Assembly (NCBI GenBank): GCA_003648395.1 | Contig: QMPB01000137.1 | Coordinates: forward strand, 1-9,192 | Source: Bacteroidota bacterium | Lineage (GTDB): Bacteria > Bacteroidota > Bacteroidia > Bacteroidales > UBA1556 | DNA length: 9,192 nucleotides | Direction: 5' to 3' | Part shown: positions 1 through 6,133 of the stretch, one piece after another | How positions within the stretch are numbered: the first letter of the stretch is position 1 | Layout of the letters: every line of letters begins with the position of its first letter | The notes under the pieces: generated by a model | Seen by the model: the letters and a program-made list of their open reading frames with translations, nothing else | Databases searched by the model: none | Told to the model about the DNA's origin: nothing | Program-made: the position numbers and the translations under genes

Positions 1-396
1 ATAATTGCCAATGAAAAACAGCTTAATCCTAATTTTGAAATTTTTAGGAATATGATGCTTTTTGCATATGGGCGGCAGTTTGCCAAAATGCGTAAAATTT
101 CTGATGAAACAGGTAAAATTGGTCGTGAGAACATAAAACAACTTCTTCTTTATGGCCTTAAGATATCAAGAATGTGTAATTATCAATCGCTAAATAATTA
201 CGAGCTAGTAAAAGCTAGTGGTGCAGAGCTAGATTTTATTCAAAAGTTCAGTAAATTTGTAAATTATAATAATATTGATGAAATATCAAAAGTACTGAAT
301 GATGCTGTCTACCATATTTCTAGAAACGTTAATACAAAGATAGTTATTATGGATACTTTACTTAAAATAAGTGGCATACTATATCATAAAAAGTAA
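1..396 (+). CDS. holB: DNA polymerase III subunit delta' (C-terminal part)
   Basis: The frame is open from the first base and ends at TAA 394-396, so about 131 C-terminal residues are present and the start lies outside the window. Delta' is part of the clamp-loader complex that puts the sliding clamp on DNA in the cytoplasm. The visible part is the all-helical C-terminal collar domain. It carries a pattern I recognise from Bacteroidota delta' proteins: a GREN-x-KQ-x-LLYGL helix, then E-x-x-F-x-x-KFSKF, then a final helix with the HISRN-x-NTKI motif before the stop. The AAA-like N-terminal part (Walker and zinc regions) is not in the window, so ATPase competence cannot be judged. The ATG at 52 is internal, because the frame continues upstream without a stop. 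A 42-bp gap without an evident terminator leads to pyrC, so joint transcription is possible. The assignment rests on the C-terminal pattern only. Confidence 0.82.
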   Translation: MIANEKQLNPNFEIFRNMMLFAYGRQFAKMRKISDETGKIGRENIKQLLLYGLKISRMCNYQSLNNYELVKASGAELDFIQKFSKFVNYNNIDEISKVLNDAVYHISRNVNTKIVIMDTLLKISGILYHKK

Positions 397-438
397 ACAT
401 TAGTATAATTCTTTAGAAAACCCTAAAACCTATAAAAA

Positions 439-1770
439 ATGATACTTCTTAAAAATGCAAATATTGTAAATAATAATCAAATATTTAGTGGTTCTATTCT
501 AATAGATGGTAAACTTATTAAAGCTATTTACGAAGGAGAAACCCCAGAAATTGATGCTGATATTATTGATATTGATGGCAAATATATTATCCCAGGCATA
601 ATTGACGACCAAGTACATTTTAGAGATCCAGGGCTTACTTATAAGGCTGATATTGCAAGCGAAAGTCGTGCTGCTATTGCAGGAGGAGTAACATCATATA
701 TGGATATGCCTAATAATAATCCTCCAATACTTACTCAAGAATTATTGGAGAAAAAATATGAAGATGGCGCTAGAAAATCTATGGCTAACTTTAGCTTTTA
801 TATGGGTTCGTCAAACGATAATTTGGATGAAATATTAAAAACGAATCCCAAGAATGTATGTGGAATTAAAGTTTTTATGGGCTCATCAACGGGAAATATG
901 CTTGTTGATAATCCCGAAACATTGAAAGGCATTTTTAGTCAGGCTCCTACCCTTGTTGCGACCCATTGCGAAGATGAAGCTACAATAAAAAAGAATACTG
1001 CGGAATTTAAGGAAAAGTATGGTTTAGATATGCCAATACGAATGCATCCTCTTATTCGCTCTGCAGAAGCTTGTTACCTATCTTCGTCGATGGCAGTAAA
1101 ACTTGCAAAGGAAAATAATACTCGCTTGCACGTTTTGCACCTAACTACGGCCAAAGAAATGGGACTTTTTGATAATAAAACACCTTTAAAGGAAAAGAAA
1201 ATTACGGCAGAGGTTTGTGTTCATCATCTTATTTTTAATGATAAGGATTATGATACTTACGGTACAAAAATAAAATGGAACCCAGCAGTAAAAACCGAAA
1301 CTGATAGAAAAGCCTTATTGCAAGCTCTTATTGACAATAAAATTGATGTAATAGCTACAGACCATGCTCCACATACTGCCGATGAAAAAGATAATAACTA
1401 TTTTGATGCACCATCGGGTGGGCCACTAGTACAACATTCATTGGTTTCTATGTTAGAGTTTTATCACCGTGGAGAACTTAGCCTTGAGCAAATAGTTACA
1501 AAAATGTGTCATGCTCCTGCTGATTGTTTTTCTCTTGAAAAGCGTGGGTTTATTAAGGAAGGGTATTTTGCTGACCTAGTGGTTGTAGACCTTGATAATA
1601 AATGGACTGCTGATAAATCAAATGTGCTATATAAAGTTGGCTGGTCGCCATTTGATGGTAAAGAGTTTAAATCTAAAGTTCTTAAAACTTTTGTAAATGG
1701 TAGCCTTGTTTATAATGATGGTGAGTTTATGGAGGATTTTAGAGGTGATAGGTTGTTATTTGATAAATAG
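439..1770 (+). CDS. pyrC: Dihydroorotase (class I-like)
   Basis: This 443-residue protein is a cytoplasmic metal-dependent amidohydrolase. It interconverts N-carbamoyl-aspartate and dihydroorotate, the third step of de novo UMP synthesis. An N-terminal strand-rich segment (about 1-52) is followed by the TIM-barrel. Visible active-site elements are DDQVHFRDPG (Q58, H60, R62), the DMPNNNP loop near 89-95, K144 in GIKVFMGSS (position of the usual carboxylated lysine), H176 in THCEDE, H231 and H234 in HVLHL, and TDHAPH with D308. The C-terminal strands (about 380-430) include the ADLVVVDL segment usual in this superfamily. Length and motif order fit the longer class I type rather than the roughly 350-residue E. 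coli type. The first histidine of the usual HxH pair is glutamine; from memory this is normal for Bacteroidota enzymes. The ATG follows an A-rich leader without a clear Shine-Dalgarno site. Allantoinase and hydantoinase are relatives, but the metal and substrate motifs favour dihydroorotase. Confidence 0.93.
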   Translation: MILLKNANIVNNNQIFSGSILIDGKLIKAIYEGETPEIDADIIDIDGKYIIPGIIDDQVHFRDPGLTYKADIASESRAAIAGGVTSYMDMPNNNPPILTQELLEKKYEDGARKSMANFSFYMGSSNDNLDEILKTNPKNVCGIKVFMGSSTGNMLVDNPETLKGIFSQAPTLVATHCEDEATIKKNTAEFKEKYGLDMPIRMHPLIRSAEACYLSSSMAVKLAKENNTRLHVLHLTTAKEMGLFDNKTPLKEKKITAEVCVHHLIFNDKDYDTYGTKIKWNPAVKTETDRKALLQALIDNKIDVIATDHAPHTADEKDNNYFDAPSGGPLVQHSLVSMLEFYHRGELSLEQIVTKMCHAPADCFSLEKRGFIKEGYFADLVVVDLDNKWTADKSNVLYKVGWSPFDGKEFKSKVLKTFVNGSLVYNDGEFMEDFRGDRLLFDK

Positions 1771-1780
1771 AATTTAGTAT

Positions 1781-1806
1781 GCAGTCTTCAGTTCGCAGTC
1801 TTCAGT
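1781..1806. repeat. Direct repeat GCAGTCTTCAGT, two copies
   Basis: GCAGTCTTCAGT occurs at 1781-1792 and again at 1795-1806, separated by TC, so the period is 14 bp. It lies in the 88-bp gap between pyrC and the endonuclease gene and begins 10 bp after the pyrC stop codon. I recall similar CAGTCTTCAGT strings in intergenic gaps of other Bacteroidota genomes. No coding potential or clear terminator is seen. The rest of the gap (1807-1858) is AT-rich, with a weak hairpin possible at CCTAAT/ATTGGG (1807-1822) and no T tract. Confidence 0.8.
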
Positions 1807-1858
1807 CCTAATAAATATTGGGATTAGTTAATAGATTATTTAAAATAATTAAGAAATT

Positions 1859-2905
1859 ATGAAGTATATTTTATATTTAGTTTTCCTAGTAAGCAGTGTT
1901 ACAATAGCACAAATTCCACCAAATTATTACGATAATGCTATTGGGAAAGAGGGAGACATTATGAAACAAGCATTACACGATATAATTGATAATCATACAG
2001 TAATATCCTATTCTCAGATTTGGACCTCATGCCAAACTACTGATAAAAAGGCTAATGGCAAAGTTTGGGATATGTACTCCGATAACCCTGGAGGCACTCC
2101 ACCTTACGAATACACTTTTGTTTCGGATCAATGTGGGAACTATAGTGGCGAAAATTCTTGTTATAATAGAGAGCATTCTTTTCCAAAAAGTTGGTTCAAT
2201 AATGCGAACCCTATGATTACAGATATTTTTCATATATATCCTACTGATGGCTATGTGAATGGTAGAAGATCAAATTATCCTTTTGGAGAAGTTAGTAATG
2301 CAACATGGACTTCGCAAAACGGAAGTAAACTTGGACCAAATACGACAGCAGGATATACGGGAACTGTATTTGAGCCCATTGATGAATATAAAGGAGATTT
2401 TGCAAGAACATATTTTTATATGGCAACACGCTACTTTGGTGAAGATGCAAACTGGTCAGGCAGCGCCATGGTAGATGGCGCTGAGCCTAAAACATGGGCT
2501 TTGAATATGTTATATCAATGGCATATTCAAGATACTGTAAGCACAAAAGAAATTGAAAGAAATAATGCTGTTTATGGTATTCAAAATAATCGTAATCCAT
2601 ATATTGACCATCCCGAGTGGGTGGATTCAGTTTGGTTTCCAAATACTGGTTTAGAACTAAGCACTGAATTACTATTTAGTTATTATCCAAATCCTGCAAA
2701 TTCTGAAATCCATATAACCGTAGAGAATAATAATTCTAACTATTCAATAGATATTATTGATATTAGTGGTAGAGCGTTATTACATTCGGAAGCATATGGT
2801 AAGAATATAAAAATTGATATATCTAGTTTGGAAGCAGGGATTTACTTTATAGGTATCAGCAATAGATACAATCAACACAAAACCTTAAAACTAATAAAGC
2901 TATGA
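1859..2905 (+). CDS. Secreted endonuclease I family nuclease with T9SS sorting tail
   Basis: This 348-residue exported nuclease resembles the EndA/Vvn/DNase I-like 'endonuclease I' family of beta-beta-alpha metal nucleases, which cut DNA or RNA with little sequence preference. Residues 1-17 form a short signal peptide, with likely cleavage after A17 (TIA|Q). The nuclease domain spans about 24-260. Its core includes YNREHSFPKSW with the probable general base H106, then D122-I-F-H125, D130, N134 and GRRSNYPFGEV near 135-145, where metal-binding residues sit in the family. Several cysteines (C58, C92, C101) could form disulfides outside the cell. Residues 275-348 look like a type A T9SS sorting domain: YYPNPANSEIHI, then IDISGR, then SSLEAGIYFIGI. 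Such tails direct export through the outer membrane, after which they are cut off. A role in nutrient DNA uptake or biofilm DNA breakdown is inference. The stop overlaps the queD start. Confidence 0.92.
   Translation: MKYILYLVFLVSSVTIAQIPPNYYDNAIGKEGDIMKQALHDIIDNHTVISYSQIWTSCQTTDKKANGKVWDMYSDNPGGTPPYEYTFVSDQCGNYSGENSCYNREHSFPKSWFNNANPMITDIFHIYPTDGYVNGRRSNYPFGEVSNATWTSQNGSKLGPNTTAGYTGTVFEPIDEYKGDFARTYFYMATRYFGEDANWSGSAMVDGAEPKTWALNMLYQWHIQDTVSTKEIERNNAVYGIQNNRNPYIDHPEWVDSVWFPNTGLELSTELLFSYYPNPANSEIHITVENNNSNYSIDIIDISGRALLHSEAYGKNIKIDISSLEAGIYFIGISNRYNQHKTLKLIKL
2461..2483. repeat. Perfect 9-bp inverted repeat inside the nuclease gene
   Basis: CAGCGCCAT (2461-2469) and ATGGCGCTG (2475-2483) are perfect complements around the 5-nt loop GGTAG. 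Six of the nine pairs are G-C, which stands out in this AT-rich gene. It encodes GSAMVDGAE in the nuclease domain. It may be a chance result of the codons for similar residues on either side, or an mRNA stem-loop. No T tract follows, so it is not a factor-independent terminator. Confidence 0.6.
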
Positions 2906-3351
2906 CAAAAATAAGACTTACAAAAGAATTTGAATTTGAGATGGCTCATTCGCTACTTAATTACGATGGTTTATGTCAGCATATTCATGGTCACTCATAC
3001 AAATTGGCAGTTACTATAAAAGCTACTCCAAATTGGGATAAATCGTCGCCAAAACGAGGAATGGTTATGGATTTTGGAGCTTTGAAAAAGATTGTAAATA
3101 GACTAATTGTGGACCCGCTAGATCATGCATTTGTAATTAATAGCGAAACTCCTAGCGAATGGCTTACCGAAAATAATCAGTTATTTGGACGAACACATAT
3201 GGTTGATTACCAACCTACATGCGAAAATATGGTTATTGATTTTGCCGACAGAATTATTCCTGAATTACCAGAAGGTATTGAATTAGTTGCCATTAAACTA
3301 CACGAAACCGCCACCAGCTATGCTGAGTGGTTTGCTGAGGATCAAGTATAA
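2902..3351 (+). CDS. queD: 6-carboxytetrahydropterin synthase (QueD/PTPS family)
   Basis: This 149-residue cytoplasmic zinc enzyme is of the T-fold PTPS/QueD family. QueD converts dihydroneopterin triphosphate to 6-carboxytetrahydropterin, the second step toward preQ0 and queuosine in tRNA. Zinc ligands are H16 (EMAHSL), H29 and H31 (HIHGHSY). C25 lies in the C-x3-HGH arrangement typical of QueD and is the likely catalytic cysteine. DPLDHAF supplies D74 and H75, PTCEN (105-109) is the substrate-side motif, and E135 in KLHETATSYAEW anchors the pterin. The protein is longer than the roughly 120-residue E. coli QueD because of a loop at about 82-104, an extension I recall in Bacteroidota members. 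The start overlaps the nuclease stop as ATGA, suggesting translational coupling. No other queuosine genes are in the window, so the pathway assignment rests on family motifs. A 6-pyruvoyl-tetrahydropterin synthase role is less likely. Confidence 0.9.
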   Translation: MTKIRLTKEFEFEMAHSLLNYDGLCQHIHGHSYKLAVTIKATPNWDKSSPKRGMVMDFGALKKIVNRLIVDPLDHAFVINSETPSEWLTENNQLFGRTHMVDYQPTCENMVIDFADRIIPELPEGIELVAIKLHETATSYAEWFAEDQV

Positions 3352-3377
3352 GAATTAGGAATGTGAAATTAGGAATT
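3351..3377 (+). repeat. Stop-codon-abutting intergenic repeat, copy A
   Basis: The 27-bp element opens AGAATTAGGAATG at the last base of the queD TAA and ends with another TTAGGAATT. It matches the inverse-oriented copy at 4490-4516 at 22 of 27 positions when that copy is reverse-complemented. A shorter relative lies at 3464-3480. It is not coding in any recognisable way. Confidence 0.7.
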
Positions 3378-3433
3378 TAATGGTGTAATGATTTAATGGT
3401 GTAATGGTGTAATGGTATAATGATTTAATGTAT
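3378..3433. repeat. Array of seven 8-bp units, TAATGGTG-like
   Basis: Seven back-to-back 8-mers begin at 3378: TAATGGTG, TAATGATT, TAATGGTG, TAATGGTG, TAATGGTA, TAATGATT, TAATGTAT. All share TAATG. The array follows repeat copy A directly and lies 54 bp upstream of the lipoprotein start at 3488. The stretch 3446-3462 read on the minus strand contains related ATAATGATACAATGG sequence, so parts of the array could fold with it. The number of units could vary by slippage. It is far too short and degenerate for a CRISPR array and has no spacers. Confidence 0.85.
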
Positions 3434-3463
3434 TGTATAATTGAACCATTGTATCATTATATG

Positions 3464-3480
3464 ATTAGGAATGTAAAATT
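3464..3480 (+). repeat. Short relative of the stop-abutting repeat
   Basis: The 17-mer ATTAGGAATGTAAAATT differs at one base from 3354-3370 (part of copy A). It lies 7 bp before the chosen lipoprotein start, so the translation initiation region of that gene is built partly from repeat sequence. Confidence 0.75.
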
Positions 3481-3487
3481 GAAACTT

Positions 3488-4444
3488 ATGAAAAAAGGCA
3501 CCTTATTAATGGCTGTAATTGTTTTTATTACAGGATTAGTAATATTTGGATGTAACTCTCACTCACCAAAAAAAGTAGACACTTCTGTATTAATACAAAA
3601 ACGTCCCAATAATAAATTCGAAATTATAGCCGATAGTTTAAAAATGCTTGGCGAATTTGATGCTGCTATAAAAAACTATAACAAATCATTAGAAATTGAT
3701 AAGTCTATAAATACACTGTATAATATCACATACATTTACGCTCTTGTAAATAATTTAGATTCTGCATTTTATAATTTAGATTTGATTAACTCATCCCTTG
3801 ATTCGTCAGCTTGGAGATTATCGAATGGACAATTGATAAATTTAGTAAATGATAGTCGTTGGAAAGATGTAGTTGATATTAGGTTTGAAAAATATCAAGC
3901 AAAATTTGGAGATTTAAATTATCCTGATCTATCGAAACAACTAATGACTATAGACGTTTTAGACCAGTCATATAATACTCTCATGAATATTTATCCTGAT
4001 TCTTCTGACTATTATTGGAAAATGAAAAAAGAAATTAACGATAAAAACGTGCAAGATGCAGAGGAAATAATTGAGATCTACGGTTGGGTACTTACAAAGG
4101 ATGTTGGACAAATTTCTAACTATGTTTTATTCCTAGTGTTTCAACATTGTGGAGATGTAAAGTTAATGCGTAAGTATGAACCATTATTAAGAAAAAATGC
4201 TGAAATTGATGATTTTTTTAAGAATCAATATGCTACATACATTGATAGAATTTTAAAATATGAAGGTAAGAACCAAATTTATGGTACGCAAATGTCTTAT
4301 GACTCTTTAAAACAAGTATACTATCTAGGGAATAATCTTGCTTCACCAGATAGTCTTTCTATTTTAAGAAAAAGAATGAAATTAAATCCCATTGAAGAAT
4401 ACTTGAAAACTATGAATGCTGAACTAAGGATAGAAGTTAAATAA
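3488..4444 (+). CDS. Lipoprotein with TPR repeats and DUF6624-like domain
   Basis: From ATG 3488 this encodes 318 residues. I prefer this start to ATG 3428, which would add 20 residues from repeat DNA in front of a complete lipoprotein signal: MKK, a hydrophobic stretch at 5-20, and LVIFGC with the lipidated C22. At least one TPR is visible at about 44-72 (ADSLKMLGEFDAAIKNYNKSLEID), with a second likely at 76-105. From about 135 to the end the protein resembles DUF6624: LDQSYNTLM, then VFQHCGDVKLMRKYEPLLRK, then DRILKYEGKNQIYGTQ (YGTQ at 265-268), then SLSILRKRMKLNPIEEYL. The function of that domain is unknown to me; the conserved H, D-R and YGTQ positions could mark a binding or catalytic site. 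The protein is probably anchored to the inner or outer membrane facing the periplasm. Intergenic repeats of one family lie on both sides of the gene. Confidence 0.8.
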   Translation: MKKGTLLMAVIVFITGLVIFGCNSHSPKKVDTSVLIQKRPNNKFEIIADSLKMLGEFDAAIKNYNKSLEIDKSINTLYNITYIYALVNNLDSAFYNLDLINSSLDSSAWRLSNGQLINLVNDSRWKDVVDIRFEKYQAKFGDLNYPDLSKQLMTIDVLDQSYNTLMNIYPDSSDYYWKMKKEINDKNVQDAEEIIEIYGWVLTKDVGQISNYVLFLVFQHCGDVKLMRKYEPLLRKNAEIDDFFKNQYATYIDRILKYEGKNQIYGTQMSYDSLKQVYYLGNNLASPDSLSILRKRMKLNPIEEYLKTMNAELRIEVK

Positions 4445-4489
4445 TTCTCCTTAAATCTGTAATTATTATCACTTTGGCTGTAAAGACTT

Positions 4490-4516
4490 AATTCTCAATT
4501 CTACATTCTTAATTCT
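4490..4516 (-). repeat. Stop-codon-abutting intergenic repeat, copy B (inverted)
   Basis: Read on the minus strand this 27-bp element starts AGAATTAAGAATGTAG and matches copy A (3351-3377) at 22 of 27 positions. Its first base is the second base of the TAG ending the minus-strand reading-frame remnant at 4515-4628, so it sits at a stop codon as copy A does. Copies A and B flank the TPR/DUF6624 lipoprotein gene in opposite orientation. Confidence 0.7.
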
Positions 4517-4628
4517 ACCTATTCCCTTCCATACTTTTTTCCAACTTACGAGCGTGGGTTAGGAATTCATCGAGCTTCTTTTCTTTATAATAAATCATGC
4601 CGTGGGTAGCTCGAATTTTATGATCATT
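4515..4628 (-). pseudogene. Possible C-terminal remnant of a lost gene
   Basis: The gap 4445-4662 (about 220 bp) holds no intact gene. On its minus strand one frame reads NDHKIRATHGMIYYKEKK, then LDEFLTHARKLEKSMEGNR, then TAG at 4517-4515. The composition is protein-like, an amphipathic helix pair resembling the end of a TPR (G-x-x-Y, L-D-x-F, H-A-x-x-L). The frame stays open up to 4673, where it runs into the end of the cysteine desulfurase gene, and the upstream part (4629-4673) is low-complexity lysine codons. A 27-residue peptide could start at ATG 4598, but a decayed 3' end is more likely. A stop-abutting repeat directly after the TAG, as seen after queD, supports a former real gene end. 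The family is not recognised. Confidence 0.35.
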
Positions 4629-4662
4629 TATAAAAATATTCTTTTTTGATCTTTTTTTGGTA

Positions 4663-5772
4663 TTATACCTTCTTTAATACTTCTATAAACTTATCAATTT
4701 CTTCAGTAGTAGTATATTTGCTAAAAGCAATACGGATTGCTCTATATTCATTGGCTTTGCCAAGTGCTTTTATTACATGAGAATCTTTAAGAGCTCCAGA
4801 GCTACAAGCACTACCTCCAGAAATCATCACTCCTGCTATATCAAATTTCATTAGTAGCATTTCGTTATTGGCAGTCTTAGGAATAGCTATATTTATAAGA
4901 TTTGGAAGCCCATCAATATCTCCATTATAAGATATATTACCAATTTCACTTTTTATTGTATCCAATAAATAGGATTTAAGCTCAGCATATTTCTTGATAA
5001 CTGAGTCCATATTTTCGTAAGCAATTTCCATAGCTTTGGCCATAGCTGCAATAGCAAAGATATTTTCGGTACCTGCTCTCATATTTCGCTCTTGTGTACC
5101 AATAAATAAAGGATCTACTTTATTATTTCCATTTATAAAAACAAAACCAACACCCTTAGGTCCATGAAACTTATGTGCTGAACCTATTGCAAAATCAGGA
5201 TATCCTGCCGAAAAATCATTCCTAAACTTACCTATGGTTTGTACGGTATCTGATAAAAATAAAGCATTGTTTTTTTTGCAAATTTCACCAACTTTCTTAA
5301 TGGAGAGCAATGTTCCTATTTCATTATTAGCATGCATTAAACTAACCAATGATTTCCCATCATGATTCTCCAATTCGGTAGCTAATTCTTTAAGATTAAC
5401 ATTTCCTTTATCATCAACAGCAAGCATACAAAGCTCCACATTATATAATTTAGAATAATGATTTATGCTATTTAGCATTGCAGAATGTTCTATTGGGCTA
5501 GTAATTACCTTTGTTATTTCTGGCTTACATAGTACTCCGTTAATTATAGTATTTATCCCCTCGGTACCTCCAGAGGTAAAAAATATTTCTGCAGGAAAAA
5601 CCTTTAATAATGACGAAATCTTAGTTCTCGCATTCTCTACCAACACCTTAGCCTGGCGGCCATAAGCATGAATAGAAGAAGGATTTCCATAATGATTGTG
5701 CATTAATTCATGCATATAATCAATCACCTTGGCATCCATTTGCGTTGTTGCCGCATTATCGAGATAAATCAT
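4663..5772 (-). CDS. Cysteine desulfurase, NifS/IscS class (group I)
   Basis: This 369-residue PLP enzyme of fold type I takes sulfur from cysteine as an enzyme persulfide and gives alanine. The sulfur is used for Fe-S clusters, tRNA thiolation or cofactors. Key residues are visible: MIYLDNAATTQ at the N-terminus, TSGGTEG at 66-72, H96 (stacks on PLP), HANNEIG near 147-153, D175 and Q178 (PLP contacts), K201 in GSAHKFHGPKG (Schiff-base lysine), R232 in MRAGTEN, and C323 in SGGSACSSGALKDSH (the persulfide cysteine on the flexible loop). The SACSSG loop assigns it to group I rather than to SufS/CsdA. No scaffold gene such as iscU is adjacent, so the recipient of the sulfur is unknown and I give no specific symbol. 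It begins 11 bp after the small lipoprotein gene, probably in the same transcript. Length is slightly under E. coli IscS (about 404), mainly at the C-terminus. Confidence 0.93.
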   Translation of the reverse strand: MIYLDNAATTQMDAKVIDYMHELMHNHYGNPSSIHAYGRQAKVLVENARTKISSLLKVFPAEIFFTSGGTEGINTIINGVLCKPEITKVITSPIEHSAMLNSINHYSKLYNVELCMLAVDDKGNVNLKELATELENHDGKSLVSLMHANNEIGTLLSIKKVGEICKKNNALFLSDTVQTIGKFRNDFSAGYPDFAIGSAHKFHGPKGVGFVFINGNNKVDPLFIGTQERNMRAGTENIFAIAAMAKAMEIAYENMDSVIKKYAELKSYLLDTIKSEIGNISYNGDIDGLPNLINIAIPKTANNEMLLMKFDIAGVMISGGSACSSGALKDSHVIKALGKANEYRAIRIAFSKYTTTEEIDKFIEVLKKV

Positions 5773-5783
5773 ATTATTGCTTC

Positions 5784-6029
5784 TTAATTAAATTGTACAG
5801 TTATAAAATCACCAACCTTATACTGCGTCCATAGGTAACCACTATATGTTGTACCACTCTCATCAATAGAGGTATAATAGCCTTCCGTCTGATAATCTGA
5901 AACATATACTACTTCTCCTGTATGAAATGGCTTATCTGTGCCACTAGGAGGTGCAGTAGTATACTTTTTACAGGCTATCGACATTAACAGTCCTATTATA
6001 ACAATAAGTGTAATTAATCGTTTTATCAT
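5784..6029 (-). CDS. Small putative lipoprotein, function unknown
   Basis: This is an 81-residue protein that I do not recognise. Residues 1-19 are a lipoprotein signal: KR, a hydrophobic core of isoleucines and leucines, and LMSIAC with the lipidated C20, followed by KK. The mature part is about 62 residues, rich in T, S, Y and G, with alternating strand-like segments (GEVVYVSDY, YYTSIDE, GYLWTQY, VGDFITVQF), suggesting a small beta-sheet or barrel-like domain in the periplasm or on the surface. The gene ends 11 bp before the cysteine desulfurase start and is likely cotranscribed with it. A functional link to sulfur metabolism is not evident, as the mature part has no cysteine other than C20. 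The upstream gap of 104 bp contains a hairpin but no clear TAnnTTTG element. Confidence 0.75.
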   Translation of the reverse strand: MIKRLITLIVIIGLLMSIACKKYTTAPPSGTDKPFHTGEVVYVSDYQTEGYYTSIDESGTTYSGYLWTQYKVGDFITVQFN

Positions 6030-6080
6030 ATTTAATTAACTATCAAACTATGGTATTCTCACCTAATCTATTCGCTTCAA

Positions 6081-6111
6081 AAGTTATCAATTAATAACAG
6101 TTGATAAGCTT
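6081..6111 (-). terminator. Hairpin between the glmM unit and the lipoprotein gene
   Basis: AAGTTATCAA (6081-6090) pairs with TTGATAAGCTT (6101-6111) through TTATCAA/TTGATAA plus AAG/CTT, with G6108 bulged and a 10-nt loop. It lies 22 bp past the stop of the small membrane gene, where a terminator for the glmM unit is expected, and only a short ACTTTTG follows on the minus strand. The stem is AT-rich, so intrinsic termination would be weak. A second fold, GTTAT with ATAAC (6083-6087/6095-6099), would compete with it. A role as mRNA 3' end or operator is equally possible. Confidence 0.35.
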
Positions 6112-6133
6112 ACAACATATTGATTACCAATAT

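Noticed and set aside
2027..2474. Open frames on both strands inside the nuclease gene (minus 2027-2233, plus 2259-2474)
   Set aside because: They lie wholly within the well-supported endonuclease frame, and their translations show no domain, signal or sensible composition.
3351..3480. CRISPR-like repeat cluster
   Set aside because: Units are 8 bp and contiguous without unique spacers, and no cas genes are nearby.
4615..4658. Possible plus-strand terminator for the TPR/DUF6624 gene: ATTTTAT/ATAAAAAT followed by T tracts
   Set aside because: The stem is entirely A-T and imperfect, and the T runs are interrupted by GATC; the same bases could be the low-complexity end of the lost minus-strand gene.
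4659..4669. Palindrome GGTATTATACC over the cysteine desulfurase stop
   Set aside because: At most a 4-bp stem with a 3-nt loop; on the minus strand it is followed by A rather than T, so it is not a terminator.
5465..5665. Plus-strand frame of 66 codons inside the cysteine desulfurase gene
   Set aside because: It is antisense to a gene with all catalytic residues intact and has no recognisable features of its own.
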